A stretch of 13,668 nucleotides of DNA from CAYOEZ01 sp964402955. Lineage in GTDB: Bacteria > Chloroflexota > DTOL01 > DAOUCN01. How positions within the stretch are numbered: the stretch's first letter is position 1; the number at the start of each line of letters is the position of its first letter. A model generated the notes under the pieces. The model ran no database searches, was not told the origin of the DNA, and worked only from the letters and a program-made list of their open reading frames with translations. The stretch covers positions 1 to 13,668 of the forward strand of contig CAYOEZ010000125.1 in NCBI GenBank assembly GCA_964402955.1, given 5' to 3'. Of the stretch, positions 1-7,038 are shown one piece after another. Made by a program: the position numbers and the translations under genes.

Positions 1-219
1 GGCCAACTGCTCATCTTCCATGACATGTTCGGCCTCTATCCTCGCTTCACGCCCAAGATGGCGAAGAAGTACGCCGATGCCGGAAAACTCATTGGCGATG
101 GGCTGAAGCAGTACGTGGCAGAAGTGCAGGGCAAGGTCTTCCCCTCAGCAGAGCATTACTTCAGTATCAAGGATGAGGAGTACAACGAGCTGGTGCGCCT
201 CGTCCAGACGGAGGGTTAG
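1..219 (+). CDS. panB: 3-methyl-2-oxobutanoate hydroxymethyltransferase (ketopantoate hydroxymethyltransferase), C-terminal part
   Basis: Only the last 72 codons are in the window; the gene enters from the left edge in the frame beginning at base 1 and stops with TAG at 217-219. The visible part starts GQLLIFHDMFGL and continues with PRFTPKMAKKYADAG and FPSAEHYF. These match the C-terminal helix region of PanB, where a G-Q-x-L-x-x-HD-x-x-GL motif is followed by the K(R)YA helix and a terminal FP-x-x-EH-x-F motif. PanB transfers a hydroxymethyl group from methylenetetrahydrofolate to 2-oxoisovalerate to make ketopantoate, the first committed step of pantothenate and CoA synthesis in the cytosol. 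The next gene starts 3 bp after its stop, and that gene's ribosome binding site lies inside the panB end, so the two are very likely co-transcribed. Identification rests on the C-terminus only but is fairly secure. Confidence 0.88.
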   Translation, partial: GQLLIFHDMFGLYPRFTPKMAKKYADAGKLIGDGLKQYVAEVQGKVFPSAEHYFSIKDEEYNELVRLVQTEG

Positions 220-222
220 GCG

Positions 223-1497
223 ATGACAACGCGCGATGTGCTGCGTGCCCGCCTGCGCGTCCCAACTGACAGGCTGGCCGCGATCAATGACGTCTTGCTC
301 GATCCAAACACGCGCCTTGTCAACGATCTGCTGGATGTCGTAGCCAAATACGGCGCGCCGGAAGAGATCAATGCCCGCGCTGCTGAGGCGCGCAAGCTGC
401 CCAATCTCATGCAGCGCCTGGCCGACGCGCAATCGCCCTATCTGGACGATGTGCGCTGGCTGCTGGCGCAGCGAGACGCCCACGCCTTCGTAAGCGTGGC
501 CGACTACCGGCGCGCCGTACTGGGATCGAAAGCATCGTCAGTCATGTTCAACGACGATGTCGCGGTGACGCTCGAAATCAGCGCCGCCCAATACTTTCCC
601 TGGCTGATTGCCGAGGCCAAGCAGGCGATCGCCAGGCGTGAGCTGATGCCCGGTCGCTACATTCGCGTGCGCAAGATGAAGGAGTCGGAGGCTGACCAGG
701 GCGACCTGTTGGCCTTTGCTGCTGCGATGCAGATCATGGGCGCTTCGTATGTCGAGACGCTCGACACAAAGGGCACGGACGGCTCCAACATCCACCTGGG
801 TGGTGCGGCGACAATCACCGGCTACTTCGGCGGTGTGGGCCAGCCCAATGATCACGCACTGCTCTGGATTGACGAGTTCCTCTACTTCTACACCACCTAC
901 GGTATGCGCCAGGTCTTGAGCCTCAACCCCGGAACAGTGCTCGCCGCCTATCTGCTGCACAAGTTGGGCGTCGACATCGAGTTCAAGATCTCCGTGTTCA
1001 TGGGCAACGACAACCCCTTCGCTGCCATGTGGACGCTTATGGGGGCCAAGCTGTTCAGCCGCGCTGACGGAACCTGTGCCCTGGTTGGCTTCAACTGGAG
1101 CAACTCGGTCAACAACGAGACGATCGAGATCACGGCCCAGTTCCGCAAGGCGCTCGGCTTCGAGGACATGATCCGCTTCGAACACCATATCACGGAAACA
1201 TGGAAGAGCGTTGTGATCCAGCCTTACAACCGGCGGGGGGAGTTGGTGGACCTGGCCACACATGTGCCCAATATCTCGGCCAAGCATGAGGGAGGCGAGG
1301 CGGAGATCGAGCAGCAACGGGCGCACCCGTCGGATATTCTCGACTACTTCCGCGCTAAGGCGGAGATCGAAGCCGCGGGCGAGATGAGTGCGCTGCTGCT
1401 CAACTATCTGGACAAGCATGACGCAGTTCAGGCCACGGCGCGTGCTCTCACCGAGCACGGGTTGAGCGTGATCGCTGCGCCGAACTTGCATCTGTAG
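223..1497 (+). CDS. Uncharacterised 424-residue protein coupled to panB; possible alpha/beta-barrel enzyme
   Basis: I do not recognise this family. The ATG at 223 is preceded by GGAGGG at 209-214 and lies 3 bp after the panB stop, which fixes the start and suggests translational coupling. The product is soluble in appearance, with no signal peptide or membrane segment. Residues 1-100 look helical. From about 144 there is a regular alternation of hydrophobic strands and helices: YIRVRKMKES (146-155), YVETLDTKGTDGSN (176-189), the glycine-rich HLGGAATITGYFGG (191-204), VLSLNPGT (231-238), FKISVFMGNDNPF (254-266), ALVGFNWSNSVNNE (286-299) and IRFEHHITETW (317-327). The invariant-looking Asp, Asn, Gly and His at strand ends suggest an alpha/beta-barrel enzyme with a phosphate- or cofactor-binding site, but that is inference. 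The position after panB hints at pantothenate/CoA or branched-chain keto-acid metabolism. It ends just before a strong terminator. Confidence 0.85.
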   Translation: MTTRDVLRARLRVPTDRLAAINDVLLDPNTRLVNDLLDVVAKYGAPEEINARAAEARKLPNLMQRLADAQSPYLDDVRWLLAQRDAHAFVSVADYRRAVLGSKASSVMFNDDVAVTLEISAAQYFPWLIAEAKQAIARRELMPGRYIRVRKMKESEADQGDLLAFAAAMQIMGASYVETLDTKGTDGSNIHLGGAATITGYFGGVGQPNDHALLWIDEFLYFYTTYGMRQVLSLNPGTVLAAYLLHKLGVDIEFKISVFMGNDNPFAAMWTLMGAKLFSRADGTCALVGFNWSNSVNNETIEITAQFRKALGFEDMIRFEHHITETWKSVVIQPYNRRGELVDLATHVPNISAKHEGGEAEIEQQRAHPSDILDYFRAKAEIEAAGEMSALLLNYLDKHDAVQATARALTEHGLSVIAAPNLHL

Positions 1498-1510
1498 GAG
1501 CTGATGAACA

Positions 1511-1548
1511 AAAAAACCTAAGGGTCTTTGGAGACCCTTAGGTTTTTT
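1511..1548. terminator. Bidirectional Rho-independent terminator between convergent genes
   Basis: There is a perfect 17-bp inverted repeat: AAAAAACCTAAGGGTCT at 1511-1527 and its exact complement at 1532-1548, with a TTGG loop. The stem has a run of six A on one side and six T on the other, so it can end transcription from both directions. It lies 13 bp after the stop of the panB-linked gene on the plus strand and 9 bp after the asd stop on the minus strand, exactly where a shared terminator is expected. Confidence 0.95.
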
Positions 1549-1557
1549 GGCAAATGT

Positions 1558-2613
1558 CTACCCGATATCGCCGCGTGCCAGCATCAACTCAGCGTTGAGT
1601 AGCGCAGCTCCGGCAGCGCCACGAATCGTGTTGTGCCCCAGCAACACAAAGCGGTAATCGAGGACGTTGCAAGGACGAAGCCTGCCAACAACCGTTGCCA
1701 TGCCCTTTTCGCAATCGCGGTCGAGGCGCGGCTGGGGGCGATCGGCTTCGTCGCGTACCAGAATGGGATGGGCCGGCGCAGAGGGCAGGCCGAGCGTCTG
1801 CGGCACACTCGTGAAGGATGCCAGCGCCCGTCGCACATCGTCCAGCGAGGCTTGCTTGCTCAGAGCCACGGACACACATTCCAAGTGGCCGTCGCTTGTG
1901 GCGACGCGGTTGCAGTGGGCGCTGATGGCGAACGTGGCAGGGCTGTAGCTGCCGTTGGCATAGGCGCCCAGAATCTTGAGCGGCTCGCTCTCGACCTTTT
2001 CTTCCTCGCCGGAAATGTACGGGACGACGTTGTCAAGGATGTCCAGCGACGGGACGCCCGGATAGCCTGCGCCGGAAAGAGCCTGCATGGTCGTGACCAT
2101 GAGCTTGCTGATGCCAAAAGCGTCGTAGAGGGGCTTAAGGGCCAGCACGAGGTGAATCGTCGAGCAGTTGGGGTTGGTCACCAGGCAGCCCTTGCCATAA
2201 CCGTGCCTGGCGCGCTGCATGGGTAGAATGTCCAAGTGGTCGGGGTTAGCTTCAGGCACGAGCAACGGCACGTCGGGGTCGAAGCGGTGATTGCGTGCGT
2301 TGCTGGAGACAACGTAGCCCGCCCTGGCGAAGTCCTCCTCGATCGGCCCCGCCACCTCGGCAGGCAGACCCGAAAAGACAACGTCACAGGCGAGCGGCGG
2401 TTTGCACTCTTGCACAATCATGCCACGGGCATACTGCGGCACGTCTGAGGATATCTTCCATCGCACTGCTTTGCTGTACGGCTTGCCGGCGCTGGCATCG
2501 GACGCCGCCAGCGCAGTTACCTCAAACCAGGGATGAGCCTCCAGGAGTTGCACAAACCGCTGGCCCACCGTCCCGGTCGCCCCCAGGATGCCCACCTTTA
2601 CGCGCTTCGTCAT
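1558..2613 (-). CDS. asd: Aspartate-semialdehyde dehydrogenase (archaeal/fungal type)
   Basis: Reduces L-aspartyl-4-phosphate to aspartate semialdehyde with NADPH, the second step toward lysine, threonine, methionine and isoleucine; cytosolic. The 351-residue product opens with the Rossmann motif VGILGATGTVGQRF (7-20). The catalytic cysteine is C150 in LVTNPNCSTIHL, and the likely acid/base histidine is H243 in TSDGHLE. The motif AHCNRVATSDGH (232-243) and the length near 350 are typical of the archaeal/fungal branch rather than the E. coli Asd branch. The reading frame is open further upstream into the end of lysC, but the ATG at 2613 is chosen because it is preceded by GGGGGAG about 5 nt away and directly begins the Rossmann fold. 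It follows lysC by 38 bp on the same strand, forming a lysC-asd unit supplying consecutive pathway steps, and ends at a strong terminator. Confidence 0.96.
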   Translation of the reverse strand: MTKRVKVGILGATGTVGQRFVQLLEAHPWFEVTALAASDASAGKPYSKAVRWKISSDVPQYARGMIVQECKPPLACDVVFSGLPAEVAGPIEEDFARAGYVVSSNARNHRFDPDVPLLVPEANPDHLDILPMQRARHGYGKGCLVTNPNCSTIHLVLALKPLYDAFGISKLMVTTMQALSGAGYPGVPSLDILDNVVPYISGEEEKVESEPLKILGAYANGSYSPATFAISAHCNRVATSDGHLECVSVALSKQASLDDVRRALASFTSVPQTLGLPSAPAHPILVRDEADRPQPRLDRDCEKGMATVVGRLRPCNVLDYRFVLLGHNTIRGAAGAALLNAELMLARGDIG

Positions 2614-2651
2614 GATTGCTCCCCCTTGGTGTGACAAAGATGGTAATGCTG

Positions 2652-4055
2652 CTAGCCGATGAACTCGCCATGAATCGCTTGCACTGCTGCAATGCGCTGG
2701 CTCTCCTCCACGACGAAGGAGATGTTGCGCTCCGACGCACCCTGCGCAATGGCGATCACGTTGATGCCCTGTTTCCCCAGAGCGCTGAATAGCCGGCCCG
2801 CCACGCCGGGCGAGCCGCGCATCCCGTCGCCAACAGCAGCGAGAACAGCGACGTCGCGCGTCCATATCTCGCTGATATCGCCGGCGCGTAGCTCCCGCTG
2901 AAATTCCTGGCGCAAGGCGGCGCTGACGCGTTGGTTCCAATCCTGGCTAACGGCAAAACAGATGTTGTATTCGGACGACGACTGGCTGATCATCATCACG
3001 CTCGCACCCAGTTGGGCGACAGCCGTAAAAACGCGCGCTGCGACGCCGGGTACGCCAATCATGCCTGCGCCCTGAACGGTCACCAGACTCATGCCCGACA
3101 TCGATGTGAGCGCCCTGACAATGTTTTCATTACTTGCGCCTTTGTCGTCGTCCGGCCGGGCGGAGATGAGCGTGCCCGGATGGTCGGGCTCAAAGGTGTT
3201 CTTGATGCGGATGGGGATGCTGCGTTCAACCGCGGGCGCAACCGTTTTGGGATGAAGCACTTTTGCACCAAAGTAGGAAAGCTCGGCAGCCTCAGCATAG
3301 CTGAGAGAGGGGAGCGTGTGCGCCTGAGGCACGATGCGTGGGTCAGCCGTCATCACGCCATTGACGTCTGTCCAAATCCAGATCTCTTCTGCGTTCAAGG
3401 CCGCGCCGATCAGGCTGGCGGAGAAATCGGACCCGCCGCGACTGAGTGTGGTTGTGGCGCCCGATGTTGAGCGGGCGATAAAGCCGGTGATGATTGGGAT
3501 TGTCCCTTTCTTGAGCAGCGCGGGCAGGCGCCGGTTGATGAGCCGGTTGGTTGCGGGCTGGAGGGGAACGGCCTGGCCGTGGTTGTCATCGGTCACGATC
3601 AGATCCTCAGCCGACAGCGCCGCAGCCTTCATGCCGCGATCGCGCAACACGGCGGCAAGCAGTGTGGCCGACATTTTCTCGCCGTAGGCAGAGATGGCGT
3701 CGATCGAGCGGGGAGAAGCCTCACGCAGCAGAGAAACGCCGGTCAGAATGCTGGATAGCTCCCGGCAGTAGGCGGCCAATGCCGATTCGGCTTTGAGCGC
3801 CTCAGCCTGGGAAGCGATGGCTTGCTCACAGACGCTGACATGACGAGCAAGCAGATCGGCAACCTGTGTGGCGATTGGTTGATAGTCTCCGCCCTGCGCC
3901 AGGCGCGCCATCGCCAGCAGCGCATTGGTGACCCCGCTCATGGCGGACACGACCACAACCGGTTTGTCTTGCAGATGGCCGGCCACAATGGTGGCAACAC
4001 GGTCAAAACAGCGGGCATCGCCGACGGATGTCCCTCCGAATTTCATCACCAGCAT
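2652..4055 (-). CDS. lysC: Aspartate kinase, monofunctional, with two C-terminal ACT domains
   Basis: Phosphorylates L-aspartate with ATP, the first and usually feedback-controlled step of the aspartate pathway; cytosolic. The 467-residue product has the kinase signature MKFGGTSVGD (4-13), ISAYGEKMSATLL (121-133), SRGGSDFSASL (205-215) and the nucleotide-site segment WTDVNGVMTADPR (228-240). Two ACT-type regulatory segments follow, roughly 320-370 and 401-460, the usual sites of lysine or threonine inhibition. The length and the FGGTSVGD/RGGSDFSA pattern resemble the long class (E. coli LysC/ThrA kinase domain) rather than the short alpha/beta type, and no second internal start was noted. The frame is open 13 codons further upstream, but the ATG at 4055 is chosen because ACGAGG precedes it by 7 nt and it begins the KFGG motif. 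It lies 22 nt downstream of a 16-bp hairpin and 38 bp before asd. Confidence 0.96.
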   Translation of the reverse strand: MLVMKFGGTSVGDARCFDRVATIVAGHLQDKPVVVVSAMSGVTNALLAMARLAQGGDYQPIATQVADLLARHVSVCEQAIASQAEALKAESALAAYCRELSSILTGVSLLREASPRSIDAISAYGEKMSATLLAAVLRDRGMKAAALSAEDLIVTDDNHGQAVPLQPATNRLINRRLPALLKKGTIPIITGFIARSTSGATTTLSRGGSDFSASLIGAALNAEEIWIWTDVNGVMTADPRIVPQAHTLPSLSYAEAAELSYFGAKVLHPKTVAPAVERSIPIRIKNTFEPDHPGTLISARPDDDKGASNENIVRALTSMSGMSLVTVQGAGMIGVPGVAARVFTAVAQLGASVMMISQSSSEYNICFAVSQDWNQRVSAALRQEFQRELRAGDISEIWTRDVAVLAAVGDGMRGSPGVAGRLFSALGKQGINVIAIAQGASERNISFVVEESQRIAAVQAIHGEFIG

Positions 4056-4076
4056 GTCGTTACCTCGTGCATAAAC

Positions 4077-4112
4077 GCGAAGCCGCTCTACCATGTGGTA
4101 GAGCGGCTTCGC
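4077..4112 (-). promoter_or_regulatory. Perfect 16-bp hairpin in the lysC leader (terminator or attenuator-like)
   Basis: GCGAAGCCGCTCTACC at 4077-4092 is exactly complementary to 4097-4112, with a 4-nt loop. Read in the direction of the genes, it lies 38 nt after the response-regulator stop and 22 nt before the lysC ATG. Only a short GTTTAT follows the stem, so as an intrinsic terminator it is weak. It may separate the regulator from lysC, protect the mRNA end, or control read-through into lysC. A second small palindrome around CGTCGACG lies at about 4125-4142. The role is inferred. Confidence 0.6.
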
Positions 4113-4150
4113 TCTGTTGTGCGGCCGGTCGTCGACGAACGGCTTGGCGG

Positions 4151-4738
4151 TCAGGTTGTCTTGCCGACCTCATGAGTCAGCAGAATGGCTTCAGCAATCT
4201 CACGCATCGACTTACGGCTATTCATGCTCATCTTCTGAATCTTGCGGAAGGCTTCGGCTTCAGTCAGTCCCTGCGAATCCATGAGCAGACCCTTGGCGCG
4301 GTCCACCAGTTTACGTGTCTCAAAGGCGTCCTTGAGATCGGCGACTTCCTTTTCCAGGGCGCGGAACTCGCGGAAGCGCTCAAGTGCAACCTCGATGGCC
4401 GGGACAAGCTCTTGCTCGCGGAACGGCTTGACGATATAGCCAACAACTCCTGCCTCTTTGGCGCGCTCGACCAGGTCTTGCTGGCTGAAGGCGGTCAGCA
4501 GAAGAACCGGGGCAATGTGCTCTTCGGTCAAGATTTTCGCTGCAGCGATGCCGTCCATATTCGGCATTTTGATGTCCATCACGACAAGCTCTGGTTTCAG
4601 CTCGCGGGCAAGGTTGATTGCGCTGACGCCATCTCCGGCTTCGCCGACCACGAGATAGCCCAGATTCGTGAGCATTTCCTTGATGTCCAGGCGAATGAGT
4701 GATTCATCGTCAGCAATGACAACGCGGGTCTTAGACAT
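4151..4738 (-). CDS. pdtaR: Response regulator with ANTAR RNA-binding output domain (PdtaR-like)
   Basis: The 195-residue protein has an N-terminal receiver domain (about 4-118) with the acidic pair D10/D11, phospho-acceptor D55 in VVMDIKMPNMDG, T82 and K104 in VKPF. A helical linker (about 119-135) leads to an ANTAR domain (about 136-190) with DRAKGLLMDSQGLTEAEAF and the terminal REIAEAILLTH. ANTAR domains bind paired RNA hairpins and act as phosphorylation-controlled antiterminators rather than as DNA-binding factors. Receiver-plus-ANTAR architecture and length match Mycobacterium tuberculosis PdtaR (Rv1626) and Thermotoga/actinobacterial relatives. The start ATG at 4738 has GGAGGAG just upstream. 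The kinase gene lies 63 bp upstream on the same strand and is its evident partner. The gene after it is lysC, led by a strong hairpin. The symbol is by similarity; the regulon is unknown. Confidence 0.93.
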   Translation of the reverse strand: MSKTRVVIADDESLIRLDIKEMLTNLGYLVVGEAGDGVSAINLARELKPELVVMDIKMPNMDGIAAAKILTEEHIAPVLLLTAFSQQDLVERAKEAGVVGYIVKPFREQELVPAIEVALERFREFRALEKEVADLKDAFETRKLVDRAKGLLMDSQGLTEAEAFRKIQKMSMNSRKSMREIAEAILLTHEVGKTT

Positions 4739-4801
4739 ATCTCCTCCTCGTGTTACTCCGTTGTGTCACTATGCCTGCATGCGCTGACAGGCCGTGGCGC
4801 G

Positions 4802-6271
4802 TTAGTCCTCTTTTGGAACGGGCAGGCGCGGGAAGCGGACCATGGCACGCACTCCCCGGCTATTGGTCGTGCTATCGGTTAGCTCGAATGTACCCTTCAA
4901 GTCCTCGCGCACCAGGGTCTGCACGATGCGCAATCCCAGGCTCGAGGAGCGATCGAGATCGAAATCGGGTGGAAGCCCCTCGCCATCATCGGCGATCTCT
5001 ATCACGGCGTTACCGTCTTCTTCAATGAGATTGACGATGATCGTGCCGCCGCTGCGATCGGCGAAGCCGTGCTCGACGGCATTCTGCACCAACTCATTGA
5101 TGACAAGCGCACAAGCTGTCGCCTGTTGCGCAACCAGCGAGAAGCCTCCGCCGCGCAGTGCGAGATGAATGCCTTTATCCGGGTCGAGAATGCCCTGGAT
5201 GGTGTGGTTGACGATGCGCTGGGCGACCTCGCGAATGCTGATGACCGATCCCTCATCGTGAGAGAGGAACTCATGCACGACTGCGACACTGAGGATACGG
5301 TTGACGGCCTCATCGATCAGTGTGTGGGCGGTCGGATCCTGCACGCGCCGGCTTTGCATGCGTAGCAGTGAAGCGATCGTCTGCAGATTGTTCTTGACGC
5401 GATGGTGGATCTCCTGGATCATGGCTGCCTTGACGAGCAGCTCTTGCTCGCGGCGGCGGCTGTCAGTCACGTCGCTCACTGTGAGCAGGATTCCCTTCCA
5501 CGGTGAGGCGTCGGGCGATGCAAGTGGCAGGCGCGCCTGCGTGTCGCGCACCGGTATGGCTTTGCGAATCCAAATCAGTTGGCCCTCATGCGTCTCGCTT
5601 TCCACACAGCGTCCGCCTTCAAGGGCGGCAAAGAACGAACTCTCGTTGGTGCCCAGGCCGGTGATCGTGTGCCGCAGCAGGCTCTCGGCGTGCCCCAGCT
5701 TGCGGTAGAGGTTCTCAGCGACGCCGCTGACGTAGCGGATCTGGCGGCGCGCATCTACGAACAAGATGCCTTCATGCTCCCCAAACGATGACAGACTTTC
5801 CGCTCCCCTGATCTCGCCACGTACCAGCATCTGCTGCAGGTCACGCAAGGCCGTGCGGAAAACAGGGCTTCGCTTGTGGTGGCGCGCCACCTCAACGATG
5901 GTGGTCTCGATGCACATGGCAGCGATGACCGTTCCTGATGCACTGCGCACGGACACGATTTCTTTCTGCACCGATTCGCTGGGCTGGCCCTGGGTCGTCG
6001 CCCCGCTCTCGCGCTGTGCGGCAAGGACGCGCGTCAGAAGGGGAAACGCGCGTCGCGCAATGCATTGGCCCGTCTGGTTCTCCGCATGGACCGAGGACAC
6101 AGAGTGGGGCCGCGCATGAGCAACGACGACAGAGCGGTCAGCATCCAGTGCGCGATAGAGAAGCAGATCAGACCGGGACAAGTCGGCCATGATCGGCAGA
6201 CAGATTATGACTTTGTCAAGTAACGAACGATCCTCATCGGCGAGAGGCGGCAACTCAGCAACGAGTGACAT
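4802..6271 (-). CDS. pdtaS: Soluble sensor histidine kinase, PdtaS-like (H_kinase_N/GAF-like, PAS, HisKA_2, HATPase_c)
   Basis: The 489-residue kinase has no membrane segment, so it senses a cytoplasmic signal. The N-terminal domain (about 1-150) carries IMADLSRSDLLLYR and VVAHARPHS, the pattern of the PdtaS-type kinase N-terminal domain. A PAS-like segment follows (about 165-270, GILFVDARRQIRYVSGVAENLY). The dimerisation/phosphotransfer helix is HisKA_2, EIHHRVKNNLQTIASLL (287-303), with H289/H290 containing the phosphorylated histidine. The ATPase domain has the N box INELVQNAVEHGF (391-403), the G1 box DDGEGLP (428-434) and the G2 box SLGLRIV (444-450). The frame continues upstream to a TTG at 6337, but the ATG at 6271, with GGAG 10 nt before it, gives a length close to the 501 residues of M. 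tuberculosis PdtaS. The next gene, 63 bp away, is the ANTAR response regulator. Symbol by similarity. Confidence 0.93.
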   Translation of the reverse strand: MSLVAELPPLADEDRSLLDKVIICLPIMADLSRSDLLLYRALDADRSVVVAHARPHSVSSVHAENQTGQCIARRAFPLLTRVLAAQRESGATTQGQPSESVQKEIVSVRSASGTVIAAMCIETTIVEVARHHKRSPVFRTALRDLQQMLVRGEIRGAESLSSFGEHEGILFVDARRQIRYVSGVAENLYRKLGHAESLLRHTITGLGTNESSFFAALEGGRCVESETHEGQLIWIRKAIPVRDTQARLPLASPDASPWKGILLTVSDVTDSRRREQELLVKAAMIQEIHHRVKNNLQTIASLLRMQSRRVQDPTAHTLIDEAVNRILSVAVVHEFLSHDEGSVISIREVAQRIVNHTIQGILDPDKGIHLALRGGGFSLVAQQATACALVINELVQNAVEHGFADRSGGTIIVNLIEEDGNAVIEIADDGEGLPPDFDLDRSSSLGLRIVQTLVREDLKGTFELTDSTTNSRGVRAMVRFPRLPVPKED

Positions 6272-6325
6272 AATAGGTGGACTCCGTCGATCCACGGCGA
6301 CATTGCCACGGCAGATAAAACACGA

Positions 6326-6354
6326 GGGTATCGACAAGATGCTTGTCCATACCC
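6326..6354 (-). terminator. Hairpin between tRNA-Pro and the kinase gene, possible terminator
   Basis: GGGTATCGACAAG (6326-6338) pairs with CTTGTCCATACCC (6342-6354) around an ATG loop, 12 of 13 positions matching. On the minus strand it lies 38 nt after the tRNA 3' end and is followed by TCGTGTTTTAT, a short and displaced T run. It is the best candidate for ending the tRNA transcript. If it is leaky, the tRNA promoter could also supply the downstream pdtaS-pdtaR pair, for which I see no clear promoter of its own. Confidence 0.55.
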
Positions 6355-6392
6355 TGCATTGTGTGAACCTTCATATTTCGTCGTGGTGTAAA

Positions 6393-6472
<80 letters not shown>

Positions 6473-6486
6473 TTCGGTACTCGCAT

Positions 6487-6515
6487 ATTATACCTGCGCG
6501 GCGTTTGAATGTCAA
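6487..6515 (-). promoter_or_regulatory. Consensus sigma-70 promoter of tRNA-Pro
   Basis: On the minus strand there is TTGACA (6510-6515), a 17-nt spacer and TATAAT (6487-6492), both hexamers perfect. The expected transcription start is near 6480, about 11 nt before the tRNA 5' end. Such a strong core promoter is normal for a tRNA. The left target-site copy of the adjacent MITE starts 6 nt upstream of the -35 box. Confidence 0.93.
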
Positions 6516-6528
6516 GCGTTTGACGCGG

Positions 6529-6679
6529 GAGGGTGTTGAACAAGGCGCGAAACGTGTAGCATCGGCTGTTTGCCTGCCCCCGCCCCTCAGGGGGTGGCCG
6601 TCGAATTGGCCGTATTCGGGGCTTTCGACGCCCACGAGGGGCTATGCTACCCACCAAAACGCCATTGTTCAACACCTTC
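6529..6679. mobile_element. 151-bp MITE-like element with 15-bp terminal inverted repeats and 8-bp target duplication
   Basis: The left end GAGGGTGTTGAACAA (6529-6543) and the right end TTGTTCAACACCTTC (6665-6679) are inverted repeats matching at 14 of 15 positions. Complementarity continues inward as GGCG/CGCC after a one-base offset, and again at GTAGCAT (6556-6562)/ATGCTAC (6644-6650). Immediately outside both ends is the identical octamer TGACGCGG (6521-6528 and 6680-6687), the signature of transposition with 8-bp target duplication. There is no credible coding capacity, so it is a non-autonomous element needing a transposase elsewhere. The parent family is not identified from the ends. 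The perfect target duplication suggests a fairly recent insertion. Confidence 0.82.
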
Positions 6680-6715
6680 TGACGCGGCGGAAACTGTTCA
6701 CGGTCATGGTGTGGA

Positions 6716-6745
6716 CGTATGGGCGCTGCTTGCTGCGCCCATACG
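6716..6745 (+). repeat. REP-like palindrome, copy A
   Basis: An 11-bp perfect stem, CGTATGGGCGC (6716-6726) with its complement at 6735-6745, closes the loop TGCTTGCT. The core GGGCGCTGCTTGCTGCGCCC (6721-6740) recurs exactly, inverted, at 7086-7105 and with one change at 7039-7058. Confidence 0.75.
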
Positions 6746-7038
6746 CATCAAGCTAAGGACCCGAACACATCGCCGTTCGCCCCCCAACCCCCAATTCTGG
6801 GGGAGACGCCGCGCACAAACGGAAGGGCACAGTGCGACGGCGGCGAAGGGAGCGGCCACAGCGCATTGCGGATGCTGTTTCCGCCGAAGTTGGGGGGCAG
6901 GGGGGCAAGCCATGCGCCGCCACACGCTCAACTCAGCCCAATGGGCAAACACTGGGCCTGTAGAGGTTCACGACAAGCGCGACATGCCCCGCCACACGTT
7001 CGCCACGCTGATCAATTGGTCTTAGCTTGATACGCATG

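Noticed and set aside
538..1491. 317-codon open frame on the minus strand
   Set aside because: It lies opposite the panB-linked gene, has no ribosome binding site or recognisable domain, and is explained by GC-rich codon use in the real frame.
2614..2940. N-terminal extension of asd by 109 codons
   Set aside because: The frame is open by chance over the end of lysC; the ATG at 2613 has a strong ribosome binding site and starts the Rossmann motif.
4077..4112. Lysine riboswitch in the lysC leader
   Set aside because: The leader between the preceding stop and the ATG is only 95 nt and is mostly one hairpin, far too short for a lysine riboswitch.
6272..6337. Upstream TTG start for the sensor kinase
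   Set aside because: It would add 22 residues unlike the family and overlap the hairpin; the ATG at 6271 has a GGAG site and fits PdtaS length.
6892..6906. Two G6 runs separated by CA, a possible G-quadruplex
   Set aside because: Only two long runs are adjacent, and the second run pairs with nothing obvious; the first is explained as one arm of the inner inverted repeat.
6570..7025. 151-codon plus-strand frame ending in RHTFAT, resembling the HxxR box of tyrosine recombinases
   Set aside because: Only six residues match, the rest is repeat-derived and unlike an integrase. A decayed integrase remnant next to the tRNA is conceivable but unsupported.
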